This document shows positions 16,407 to 25,800 of a stretch of 64,000 nucleotides of DNA, piece by piece (position 1 is the stretch's first letter; each line of letters begins with the position of its first letter). The translations under genes and the position numbers were made by a program. The DNA lies in assembly GCA_009937425.1 (NCBI GenBank), contig JAACFO010000005.1, positions 1 to 64,000 of the forward strand, given 5' to 3'. The notes below the pieces were generated by a model. The model was not told the origin of the DNA, searched no databases, and saw only the letters and a list, made by a program, of their open reading frames with translations. Origin of the DNA: Gammaproteobacteria bacterium (GTDB taxonomy: Bacteria; Pseudomonadota; Gammaproteobacteria; HK1).

Positions 16407-17952
16407 GCGGGAAGCCGGCGCCGTCAGCGCCACGTACCGTTGGCTGGTCACAATCACCGGGATGACAGCCGCTTTTACGATGGTACTGTCCGGCACCATC
16501 GTCAATGTCGCGGTGCCGAACGTCATGGGCGCCTTCGGGGTCGGCCAGGACGAGGCGCAGTTTCTGGCGACGGCCTATATCGCCACCATGACGGCCAGTC
16601 AACTTCTCAACGCCTGGTTCGTGGCCGTATTCGGTCAGCGGCTGGCCTTCTTCCTGGTGCTGATACTGTTTGCCGCCGGTGGTCTTCTGTGCGCCTACAG
16701 CCCTACCCTGGACTTCATCATTTTCGGGCGCATCATGCAGGGTTTTTCCGCCGGCATTGTCCAGCCGCTGGTGATGGTAACCATATTTCAAGTGTTCCCG
16801 TCCCACCGACGGGGCACCGCCATGGGGATTTACTCCATGGGCCTGGTGCTGGCCCTAGGTCTTGGCCCGGTAGTCGGTGGTCTCACCACCGACGCCTTCG
16901 GCTGGCGCTACATCTTTTTCGTGCCGCTGCCTTTCGTGGCAGCGGCGCTGCTGCTTGGCGCTCTATTCCTGCCCGGCGGCCGCCCCGGCGGCGTCCGTCC
17001 AGCCTTCGACTGGACCGGCTACGCCCTGTTGTGCACAGCCATTTACTGCCTGATGACGGCCATCGCCAACGGTCAGCGCGACGGTTGGGGCTCGGACTCC
17101 ATCCTGATGCTGTTTACCGTCGGCATCATCAGCGCGGCCGGGTTCCTGCATTCCCAGCGTCGCGCCGGCGCCGCCTTACTGGACTTGTCGTTATTCGGTT
17201 ACGCCGGCTTCGCCTCGGCAGCACTGGTGGCATTCGTCTACGGCGTCGGCAACTTCTCCATCACCTACGCGGTGCCGGTTTTCGGTCAGTTGGTTCAGGG
17301 TTACACGCCCACCGTTGCAGGTTTTCTGCTGTTACCGGCGAGCTTGGTGTTGGTCGCTCTGTTTCCACTGACCGGACGGCTTTCCGACCGGGTCGCCCCC
17401 GTGTACCCCATCGCCGGGGGACTGATTCTATTCACTGCCGGCACCTTACTGCTGGCCGGCGCGGACATTAACACCGTCTTCTGGAGCATGAGCCTTTTCG
17501 CCGTCGTCGGACGCATCGGCATGGGATTCATCACACCGCCGTTGATGTCCTGCGCCCTCAGTGCCGTGCCTCCGGACCGCCTGCACTATGCATCCGGAAC
17601 CATCAATTTCACCCGCCAGCTGGGGGGCGCCTTCGGGATCAACATCCTGGTAGCGCTGCTGGAGGTACGCACGCACTTCCATCTGGACGCCATGACCGCC
17701 ACGCAGAGCGCCGACAACGCGGCGACCCGCGAACTGCTCCAGCAGACCAGCCGGCTTCTGGCCGAAGAAGGTGTGCCGGCGACGCTGCGCGAGGCACTGG
17801 CGCTCGACCATCTCGCCCGCATGCTGGAGGCCCAGGCCGAGACTCTCGCCTTCCAGGATGGCTTTCGCATGCTCGCCCTGGTTTTTATCGCCGCCCTGAT
17901 TCCGGCCTGGAAGCTCGGCCGCACGAGCAGCAAACCCCCTCCGGGGCCATAA
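16387..17952 (+). CDS. EmrB-type MFS drug/proton antiporter (DHA2 family)
   Basis: The 521-residue protein is a 14-helix DHA2-family transporter. It shows TIVNVAVPNVMGAFGVGQDE in helix 1, the family motif LGLGPVVGG in helix 5, the loop ending DGWGSDSILM and a late NFTRQLGGAFGINILVAL. It partners the EmrA-like adaptor to move substrates across the inner membrane using the proton gradient. The frame opens with TTG at 16387, overlapping the emrA stop by 20 bases. No better upstream start exists and the next ATG (MTAAFTMVL) would cut into helix 1. Substrate unknown. Confidence 0.9.
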   Translation: MTSASAEREAGAVSATYRWLVTITGMTAAFTMVLSGTIVNVAVPNVMGAFGVGQDEAQFLATAYIATMTASQLLNAWFVAVFGQRLAFFLVLILFAAGGLLCAYSPTLDFIIFGRIMQGFSAGIVQPLVMVTIFQVFPSHRRGTAMGIYSMGLVLALGLGPVVGGLTTDAFGWRYIFFVPLPFVAAALLLGALFLPGGRPGGVRPAFDWTGYALLCTAIYCLMTAIANGQRDGWGSDSILMLFTVGIISAAGFLHSQRRAGAALLDLSLFGYAGFASAALVAFVYGVGNFSITYAVPVFGQLVQGYTPTVAGFLLLPASLVLVALFPLTGRLSDRVAPVYPIAGGLILFTAGTLLLAGADINTVFWSMSLFAVVGRIGMGFITPPLMSCALSAVPPDRLHYASGTINFTRQLGGAFGINILVALLEVRTHFHLDAMTATQSADNAATRELLQQTSRLLAEEGVPATLREALALDHLARMLEAQAETLAFQDGFRMLALVFIAALIPAWKLGRTSSKPPPGP

Positions 17953-18005
17953 TTACCGGAGCCTGCCCACATCAATACGTTGAATCACTTATAACGGAGC
18001 GACTC

Positions 18006-18647
18006 GTGATCCAGATCCTCTCCGATGGCCGTTACGCGCTTTTTCTTCTAATACTGACAGCGCTGGTGCTTTCCCTGTGCCTGCATGAATTCGGTCATGC
18101 GTTGGCGGCAAAACTCTACGGCGACGACACGGCACAAAAGGCGGGTCGGCTGACGCTCAATCCCATCCGCCATATCGATCCCATGGGCCTGATGATGGTG
18201 GTTCTGGTGGGTTTTGGATACGCGAAGCCGGTTCCAACGGATCCTCGCAACTTCAAATCGCGATCGGGGGATGTGGTCGTATCGGCGGCCGGCCCGGCGA
18301 TGAACCTGCTCCTCGCGGCAGCGTCCATAAATTTCTATTTGTTGGGGCTGCAATGGGGATATGACGCATTGCAAGAACCCGGCCCGCGATTCTTCTTTAT
18401 CTACCTGGCACAAATTAATCTGATCTTGATGGTATTCAATCTGATTCCGCTTGGTGCGCTCGATGGGCACTACATCCTGCCCTACTTCCTACCTGAGAAG
18501 CCGGCACTATGGTACCGATATTACAACGCGCGCTACGGAAACCTCGTGCTTCTAGGCCTTGTCGTCTTGAGCATCATGGGGCTGCCCATATTCGAGCACG
18601 TACTTTCCATCAGCGAGCGCCTGCTCCCGCTGATCATCTTCGTGTAA
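18006..18647 (+). CDS. Site-2-protease-like M50 family metallopeptidase
   Basis: The 213-residue integral membrane protein has the M50 zinc motif HEFGH (residues 27-31) inside the first helix and a second metal-binding motif NLIPLGALDGH in a later helix, with about five to six membrane segments. There is no PDZ domain, as in the short YfiD/SpoIVFB-like rhomboid-size group. Such intramembrane proteases cleave regulators or small membrane peptides. A GTG start with GGAG upstream is used. It stands alone after emrAB and converges with the transglycosylase gene. The target is unknown. Confidence 0.87.
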   Translation: MIQILSDGRYALFLLILTALVLSLCLHEFGHALAAKLYGDDTAQKAGRLTLNPIRHIDPMGLMMVVLVGFGYAKPVPTDPRNFKSRSGDVVVSAAGPAMNLLLAAASINFYLLGLQWGYDALQEPGPRFFFIYLAQINLILMVFNLIPLGALDGHYILPYFLPEKPALWYRYYNARYGNLVLLGLVVLSIMGLPIFEHVLSISERLLPLIIFV

Positions 18648-18667
18648 TTTTATTCAAAGAAGAACGC

Positions 18668-20200
18668 TCACCTTCGGTATCGTGAGTAGCTCTGCTTCCA
18701 TGCCTGCAGTGCTTTTTCGTGTTTGGCAAGCTCCGCTTGCTGAGCCCGCTGTTGACGCAGGCTGAGGCGTTGCTCTTGGCGCTCTATGGCGAATTTGTAT
18801 GCGATATAGTACTTGTTGACGTTGGCTACGTAGTCGACAGTCTCCCGTCCGATGGACTCAGACGCCATGTGCTCCACATTGTTGAACCACTTGTTCGGAT
18901 CGTATCCGCGCTTGGCCGCCTTTTTGCGCAGCTTTTGAATTCTTGTCGGTCCGGCATTGTACGCAGCCCATGAAAAATCGACCCGATCCACGACACTGAT
19001 GGCTGGATCGCTGAAATAGTGTTCCCGAATGAAATTCAGATACTTTACGCCTGCGTGAATGTTGTTTTCGACACTCGATATGTCTTTGATGTAAATCGGC
19101 CTCTGGGAAGCCGTACTGGGTAGAACCTGCATGATGCCGATTGCACCCGCGGGACTGACCTTACTGTGAACGAGCGCTGATTCCTGATAAGCCTGAGCGG
19201 CGACGGCTATCCAGTCCCAGCTGTAGCGTTCCCCATATTGCTTCATGTACTTCACGACAGTATCGAGCTTCGAAAGCTCATCTGGATCCAGGGGGTTCCT
19301 TACCCAGCGACGGCTTTTATAGTAGCTGTCAAAGGCAATATTGCCTTTCAAGGTACCTTTCTTGATCTTCTTAACGTAGGAATTCACGCTCGCCATGAAC
19401 TCCGGAATGTTTTTACGAACAGCCCATGCGATGCTTCCACCGTTACTGACGACAACATCGGATTTCAGAACGATATTTGGAAAAATTGACCGCCACACCT
19501 TCGCAATGTGCTCATCTGCAACCGTTAATTCCACGACACCGGAGTTGACCAATTCGAGAATGTCCGCATGATCAAAGTCGGCCTTGGCTTCGATGATAGC
19601 CATGGGCTTCTTCCCCTCGCTGACGAATCTGTCGTTCAGCGCGTCAAGGTGCTCGACATAGCTGCTGCCCGCCAGGACATAGAGGCTACGGCCCGCAAGG
19701 TCGTCGATGGAATCGATCGCCGGCCCATCTCGGCTGGTGATTACGATCTCGTTGACATTCGGAAGATAGGGCTCAGCAAAATCGACCGTCTTCGCACGTT
19801 CATCGGTGACGGTCAGATTCGCTGCGGCTATGTCTCCACGACCTTCGGCCAGCGCCGGCAGGATATCTTCGAAGCGCATGGGGATGAATACCAGGTAATA
19901 ACGCTCGGAAGCCTTCTTTCGTCCTCGATTGATGAATTCCTCGTAGCCTTTGAGAATGTCGTATTCAAAGCCCCGGTAGCGTCCCTTTGCGTCGATGAAG
20001 AAATTCGTCTTGTTGTAGACGGTCAAAACGTAAATGGATCGACTCTCGGAATCTGTCAACGGCTCCCCGAAGTATGGGGTCGTGATGCGCTCATCGAGGG
20101 CTTTGAGTTCCTCGTCGCTGAGCTGGCCGACAGCGGTGCCGGAGCCCAACAGGAGAACTGCCGTGACCAGCGAACAGGCTAAGGTGGCGACGATGCGCAA
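18668..20200 (-). CDS. MltF-like membrane-bound lytic transglycosylase
   Basis: This 510-residue exported protein starts with a signal peptide (IVATLACSLVTAVLLLGSG). A family 3 solute-binding domain follows (about residues 55-290: FEDILPALAEGRGDIAAANL, TVTDERAKTVDFAEPYL). The SLT transglycosylase domain is at about 320-450 with the catalytic glutamate in AQAYQESAL and the GAIGIMQVLPSTA motif. The order matches MltF, which cleaves peptidoglycan and senses muropeptides or ligand through its binding domain. The C-terminus is helical and charged (ERQEQRLSLRQQRAQQAE). It follows the cNMP-domain gene by 16 bases and is probably in one operon with it. Confidence 0.92.
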   Translation of the reverse strand: MRIVATLACSLVTAVLLLGSGTAVGQLSDEELKALDERITTPYFGEPLTDSESRSIYVLTVYNKTNFFIDAKGRYRGFEYDILKGYEEFINRGRKKASERYYLVFIPMRFEDILPALAEGRGDIAAANLTVTDERAKTVDFAEPYLPNVNEIVITSRDGPAIDSIDDLAGRSLYVLAGSSYVEHLDALNDRFVSEGKKPMAIIEAKADFDHADILELVNSGVVELTVADEHIAKVWRSIFPNIVLKSDVVVSNGGSIAWAVRKNIPEFMASVNSYVKKIKKGTLKGNIAFDSYYKSRRWVRNPLDPDELSKLDTVVKYMKQYGERYSWDWIAVAAQAYQESALVHSKVSPAGAIGIMQVLPSTASQRPIYIKDISSVENNIHAGVKYLNFIREHYFSDPAISVVDRVDFSWAAYNAGPTRIQKLRKKAAKRGYDPNKWFNNVEHMASESIGRETVDYVANVNKYYIAYKFAIERQEQRLSLRQQRAQQAELAKHEKALQAWKQSYSRYRR

Positions 20201-20216
20201 CTGTGTCCGCCCCGGC

Positions 20217-20573
20217 CTAAACTTTCGCCGTGGTTCGCCTGAGTCTGTCCGCCAGAATTCGCATCACATGCAGCGAAAAGTGCGGCGTCTCCTGCACCAT
20301 CTGCAGAAAACGTTCCTCGCCCACCGGTGCGATGCGGCACGTGCTGCGTGTCAGGGCGCTGGCGCTTCGCGGTTTTGAATCGATGAGCGCCATCTCTCCG
20401 AGGAGGTCGCCCGGTCCAAGGGTCTCGACGAGCACACCGTTTGCGAAAATATCGACTTCGCCGTCCAGAATGACGTACATGACGTCTCCGGGAGTCTCCT
20501 CGTCGAAAATGACCGTTCCATCTTCGACATCCCTGGCATCTTCGGCATCTTTGAATAGGGTCAATAATTCCAC
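20217..20573 (-). CDS. Stand-alone cyclic-nucleotide-binding domain protein
   Basis: At 118 residues this is little more than one cNMP-binding domain. It has VIFDEETPGDVMYVILDGEV, and a phosphate-binding-cassette-like GDLLGEMALIDSKPRSASA with the arginine that contacts the cyclic phosphate in CRP-type domains. No DNA-binding or enzymatic domain follows. It may be a ligand-controlled partner protein or regulator of the co-oriented MltF-like enzyme. A large adenylate/guanylate cyclase-domain protein is encoded 2.2 kb away (22813-26193), a potential source of ligand, though this link is inference. Confidence 0.9.
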   Translation of the reverse strand: MELLTLFKDAEDARDVEDGTVIFDEETPGDVMYVILDGEVDIFANGVLVETLGPGDLLGEMALIDSKPRSASALTRSTCRIAPVGEERFLQMVQETPHFSLHVMRILADRLRRTTAKV

Positions 20574-20602
20574 CGTGCTTCTCCCGTATTCGGCTCGTGC
20601 AA

Positions 20603-21370
20603 TCAGTCGGCGTAACCGGGCAGTTCGCGATTGAGAATTCGCTTCATCGCCTCAAAAAAGAGACGTGCCCTTTCTCCTCCCGGGTGTCGATCGTTCCCCG
20701 GAGGCGTCTGCACCTGGGCGACGATGTCGTCGGCCAGCACTGCCAACGGTTCGCCGGTGCTCATGGCCAGCACCTGGGCACGGCATACACGTTCGAGCAT
20801 ATAAAGGCACCTGTAAGCTTCCGCGACGGTCTCGCCGGTCACCAGAACGCCGTGATTCTTCATGAATACCACGGGCTTGTCGCCGACTACCCGGGCAAGG
20901 CGCTCCCCCTCTTCCAGGCTGTCCGCGGTTCCGGTGTAGGTATCGTCGTAGGCGATGTGTCCGTGGAAGAAGGCCGCGCTCTGGCTCGCGGGCACCAGGC
21001 GGTTGTTCTCCAACATATTGAGCGCCAACGCCCAGGTCTGGTGGGTATGTAGAACGACCCGTGCTCCGGTGACGCGGTGGATGGGCGCATGAATGCATTG
21101 GGCCGACAGCTCGACAATACCTTCCCCCTCCAGGGTACTCCCCGACTCGTCGAAGGCGATGATGTCGCTGGCCCGCGCTTCGGACCAGTGCAGGCCGAAG
21201 GGCAGAATCAAAAAACGGTCCTCGTGACCCGGAACCGTGACGGTGAAGTGGTTGTCGATGCCCTCCTCGAGCTCGTGGAGCGCGGCCAGACGATGGGCGG
21301 CGGCGAGATCGATTTTCGCCTGGGCGACCGGATCGGCCACCTGGGTGGGGGATAGTGCGTGGACGGACAT
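20603..21370 (-). CDS. Class II aldolase/adducin family protein
   Basis: The 255-residue protein has the class II aldolase fold. It shows the N-terminal ELEEGIDNHFTVTVPG, the zinc-binding histidines in VVLHTHQTWALAL and the third in FMKNHGVLVTGETVAEAYRC. Family members cleave sugar phosphates (fuculose- or ribulose-phosphate type), decarboxylate, or act on adducin-like substrates, and this one cannot be narrowed further. The upstream Glu acting as acid/base in aldolases is in the SAQCIHAPIH region but is not certain. It is transcribed leftward, 29 bases before the cNMP-domain gene, and divergent from the PLP enzyme gene. Confidence 0.88.
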   Translation of the reverse strand: MSVHALSPTQVADPVAQAKIDLAAAHRLAALHELEEGIDNHFTVTVPGHEDRFLILPFGLHWSEARASDIIAFDESGSTLEGEGIVELSAQCIHAPIHRVTGARVVLHTHQTWALALNMLENNRLVPASQSAAFFHGHIAYDDTYTGTADSLEEGERLARVVGDKPVVFMKNHGVLVTGETVAEAYRCLYMLERVCRAQVLAMSTGEPLAVLADDIVAQVQTPPGNDRHPGGERARLFFEAMKRILNRELPGYAD

Positions 21371-21592
21371 GTCAGGCCTCCGAGCGGATATTCTCCCGGC
21401 CGATTATAGCGCCCCGGCGTGCGCAGCGGGCCCGGGAATTGTGCTGCGCCGTGGGAAGCGCGTGCCTGAACCGATCGTGGGCGTCGGGGTCATCCAGGGG
21501 AATGGGTGAAGATTCACCTGTTTGACGTTACCTTACGAATAGCGACGGCGCGGCAGTTAGCCGACTTTCCCAAGCGAGTGAGTGCAGCCGAC

Positions 21593-22807
21593 ATGACTGA
21601 CAAACAATACGACGACCGCTGGGGCGACCGCACCCGGGCGATTCACTGCGGCGAAGGCATCGACCCGGCGACCCGGGCCTCGTCCCCCAACCTGGTGATG
21701 TCGGCGACCTTTGCCCGGGATCACGTTGGGGGCTTTTCCGCGCTCAATCGCACGGAGAACGATGGTTTCAGCTATGGCCGGGTCTCGAATCCCACCGTCA
21801 GTCAGCTTGCGGACAAGCTCGCGGCCCTGGAGCACGCCCAGGCGGCGCTTTGCTTCGCCTCCGGCATGGCCGCCTCCCACGCCCTCATGGCGGGGCGCTT
21901 GAGTCACGGCGATCATCTGATCGTCTCGGACACGAACTACGTGGGCACCGCCGAACTGGTTCGAGACAGCCTGCCCCGCTGGGGAATCGACATATCGCCG
22001 GTAGACACCTCGGATCTGTCGCAGGTGGAAGCCGCCGTCACGGCGAAAACGAAAATGCTCTGGATCGAGACTCCGGCCAATCCCATCATGCGCCTGAGCG
22101 ATATCCGGGCGCTGGCAGAGCTCGCCCACGGCCGCGGCATCGACGATGTGGTGGTCGACTCCACCTTTGCAACGCCCATGGCCACCCGTCCCCTGGAGCT
22201 GGGAGCGGATTTTGTCGTGCACTCATTGACCAAGTACATCGGCGGACACGGCGACGCCATGGGCGGCGCGGTTCTGGGACGAAGACTGGATTTGGACGCC
22301 CTCAACCTGGAAGCGATGGTGCACTACGGCGGCGTTCTGTCACCCTTCAACGCCTGGTTGATCATGCGCGGCGCGGCCACTTTTCCCCTGCGCATGAAGG
22401 CCCACGAGGAAAACGCCCTGCAGGTGGCTCGCTTCCTCGAGGCGCACCCGGGCGTAGCCCGGGTCTCCTATCCCGGCCTGCCGTCCCATCCTCAACACGA
22501 ACTGGCTCGGCGCCAGATGCGCAATTTCTCCGGCATGTTGACTTTCCAAACTCACCAGGACGGAAGACTAGTCGCCGAGCGCATGATCGACACCCTGGAG
22601 GTCATCCATTACGCCGTGTCCCTGGGCCATCACCGATCCCTTATCTATTGGATCCCCACCGAGATGCTCATGCAGTCGACCTTCCGGCTCGCTCCGGCTG
22701 CCGAGGCCCGTTACAGGGACTTTGCCGGTGACGGAGTATTCCGATTCTCGGTGGGCATCGAGGATGCGGACGACCTGTGTGCGGATCTTGAACGCGTGCT
22801 GGCTTGA
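21593..22807 (+). CDS. Cys/Met-metabolism PLP-dependent enzyme (trans-sulfuration family)
   Basis: The 404-residue protein is a gamma-family PLP enzyme of the cystathionine gamma-synthase/gamma-lyase type. The motif YGRVSNPTVSQLADKLAALE, the CFASGMAAS loop, the aspartate in VVVDSTFATP and the PLP lysine in VHSLTKYIGGHGD are all present. The group includes cystathionine gamma-synthase, cystathionine beta/gamma-lyase, O-acylhomoserine sulfhydrylase and methionine gamma-lyase, which sequence reading alone cannot separate. I chose the ATG at 21593 (MTDKQYDDRWGDRTRAIH); the frame extends to 21506. A methionine gamma-lyase role would link to sulfur metabolism, but this is speculation. Confidence 0.88.
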   Translation: MTDKQYDDRWGDRTRAIHCGEGIDPATRASSPNLVMSATFARDHVGGFSALNRTENDGFSYGRVSNPTVSQLADKLAALEHAQAALCFASGMAASHALMAGRLSHGDHLIVSDTNYVGTAELVRDSLPRWGIDISPVDTSDLSQVEAAVTAKTKMLWIETPANPIMRLSDIRALAELAHGRGIDDVVVDSTFATPMATRPLELGADFVVHSLTKYIGGHGDAMGGAVLGRRLDLDALNLEAMVHYGGVLSPFNAWLIMRGAATFPLRMKAHEENALQVARFLEAHPGVARVSYPGLPSHPQHELARRQMRNFSGMLTFQTHQDGRLVAERMIDTLEVIHYAVSLGHHRSLIYWIPTEMLMQSTFRLAPAAEARYRDFAGDGVFRFSVGIEDADDLCADLERVLA

Positions 22808-22812
22808 GAATC

Positions 22813-25800
22813 TCAAGGCAACTCTGCAAGAACGGATCGGGCCAGCCTCAAGTCGGCTGTGTCGAGACCTTCCGTGAAGCACGCGTAAATGGGTTTCAGT
22901 ACTTCGCGGGCTTCATCGTATCTTCCCTGAGTGCTCCACAGCCTGGCGAGGCTCGTGGACGCACGAAACTCCAGGGATTTTGCCCCCGTGCGCCGCGCGA
23001 CCTCGCGTGCGCGTTCGTATTCAGGCTGGACCAACTCAGACGGCTTTTCGCCCGACATGGAAAGCACGTCGCCGGTTAGACGGTGCAGCTCGGATTCCCA
23101 CATGCGTTCACCGGATTGATCCACCAGGCGTTTTGCCTCGTCCAGTGTTCGCAACGCATCGTCGGCATTTCCTGAATCAATATGAAGTTGCGTCAACAAT
23201 GCGAGATAACCGGGCAGGAAGTATCTGTTGCCTCCCCCGTCAATTATTACCAGTCCGTCCTGAAACTGCGCAATCCCGGCATGCAGATCACCGGAACGTC
23301 CGTCTACCCAGCCCTTGATCACAGTCCCCGCTGCCATGTACATGGGTAAACCTCGATGGTTCGCCAATTCTAACAACTCGTCCCCGAAGTCCCGTGCCGC
23401 ACCCGGGTCGTCGCTGAACGTAGCCAACCAGCACCCTGCGTGAAACAAGGCGTAGGCCAAACTGGTTGCGTGCTCGAGTCCGCGAGCATAGGAGATGGTT
23501 TCGTCGCGCGTAGCGAGAGCTTGGTCGGGAAATCCGCAGAGCCACTGATGGATCGCTATACAGGAAAGCGTCGCGACTCGGTGATCATGGTGCGAACGAA
23601 GCCGGAGTTCACTAAACTTCACCCGGTCCTGATCGTAAATGGAAAGGGCTTGTTCCAAGTGGGCACCAGCCTCGTCCAAGTTGCCGCGAAACACCGCATT
23701 CCATCCAGACAGCCGGTGACCGATCATGCGAGCAGCCTCTATGTCCTCCCGTTCACCCATACGCAGAAGCTGTGCTGCGACCTTCCCCGCTTCGCGGTGC
23801 GAAAGCGCCGCTGTGTGCCTCACCCACTGACCATGGAACACAGTTACCAGTTGCTCCGTTGCGCCGAGCACCTCACAAAGCTCATGTGCCCGATCATAGG
23901 ACGCGTCACTCTCCGGTGAGCCGAACCCGGATATCGCCGTAATCGGCGTGGTCATGGCGATCTGCAGGGAAAGCTCCAACCGATCGCGTTCCACAGACGG
24001 CGCCAACTCCTTCAGTTCTTCGAGCCCGCACAGCAGATGACGCACGGCTTCCTTGTTCGCCGAACGTTCCGTGGCACGGCGACCGGCCTGCAGCCAGTAA
24101 TCGGTCGCGGTCGCGGCCTGACCGGCCGCGGAGAAGTGACGGGCGAGCATCTCTGGTTGTCCCGTGACGATTTCGGGAAACCGGTCTTGAATAGCATCGG
24201 CAATACTCCCATGCAGTTGACGGCGCCGCTTGCGCAGCATCGAATCGTAGGCAGCCTCCTGGACCAAAGCGTGCTTGAAAATGTAGCTGTGCCGCGTGCG
24301 CCCATGGGGGAAAATCAGCTCGGCCTCCACCAGCTGACCGAGGGCATCTTGCAACGCATCGTCGGCCAGCGGAGAAACGGCCGCCAGCAGCGCATAAGAA
24401 AATTCCCGTCCGATTACCGCCGCGGTTTGTGCCACGTCCTTAATCGGCCCCAGCCGATCCAGCCGCGCCATCAATGAATCATTGAGGGTGGATGGAATGG
24501 CCAGCGGCGGTAGTGGCCCGGTCAGGACATAGCTCGCACCGCGTTCTTCGAGCAAACCCGATTCCAGCACCGTTTTTGTCAGCTCTTCCACAAACAGTGG
24601 CACCCCATCGGTTCTGTCGATTATCTGCTCGCGCACCTCATCGGGAAGCGACTTGCCGCGGGTGACTTTCTCCACCATGGTGTTGACGAGACCGCGACTG
24701 AAGCGATTGAGATTAAACGACGTGATGTGCATGTAATCCGACCAGGATGGCGAAAACTCGGGTCGTGCCGTGATGAGGATGAGCACCTGGGCGGATCTCA
24801 CCTGCTCGATCAGCATGGCGAGAAGTTCCAGCGATGTCGGGTCCGCCCAATGGGCATCCTCGAAGAGCACCAACACCGGCCGCCGACGGCTGAGACCTTC
24901 TACTTGTTCGTAAAGCGCTTCCAGAGTCCTGGCCTTCAGCGCCTCCGCGCTCATATCCAGTGGCGGATAGCGAGTGCCCGTGGGCACGGACAGCAGAGCC
25001 GCAAACAGGGGAGCGACCGCTGCAACGTCATCGGTGCCCTGAGACAGTAACGATTCCAGCTTCTCGAGCTTATCCGCCGCAGCGTCCGAGTCCTTGAACT
25101 GAGCCGCACGCTGAAAAGCTTCCACGAACGGAAACAGCTCGCTGTTGGAATGATGGGGAGAACACTGGTAGCGCAGCCGCATGGGCTGCTCGGCCGCCGT
25201 ACGATCTCGCAGGGTCTCGGCGATTCGGGACTTTCCGATCCCCGCCTCACCGGTCAGCACCACGACCTGGCCGTCTCCATCCTTGGCCTGCTGCCAGCGG
25301 TCCAGAAGCAATGCAATTTCGTGCTCGCGACCAATGAGCGGCGTGAGCATGGATCTGTGCAGTGCTTCGAAACGGCTGCGGGCGGCGCTGCGACCAATCA
25401 CCCGCCAGGTGCGCACGGGCTCTGCGATCCCCTTGATCCCATGGGTGCCAGCGTCCTGGTACTCGAACTGCCGGCCGGTCAGAGCGTAGGTGCCGGGAGC
25501 GATAATTACGCTACCGGGCTCGGCAAGAGCCTGCAGGCGCGCAGCCACGTTCGGTGTCTCACCGACCACGGCGTTTTCCCGGGATGCACCCTCACCGATG
25601 AGGTCGCCTACTACAACCGGACCGGTGGCGATACCAATTCTGATGGACAGGTCGACTTCATGGTCTTTTGAAATCTCTGCATTGAGTCCGGCCATCGCTT
25701 GTAGAAGATCAAGGCTCGCCAGAACCGCCCGTTCCGCATCGTCTTCGTGGGCCTGTGGGTAGCCGAAGTAGGCGAGCACTCCGTCCCCCATATAGCGGGC

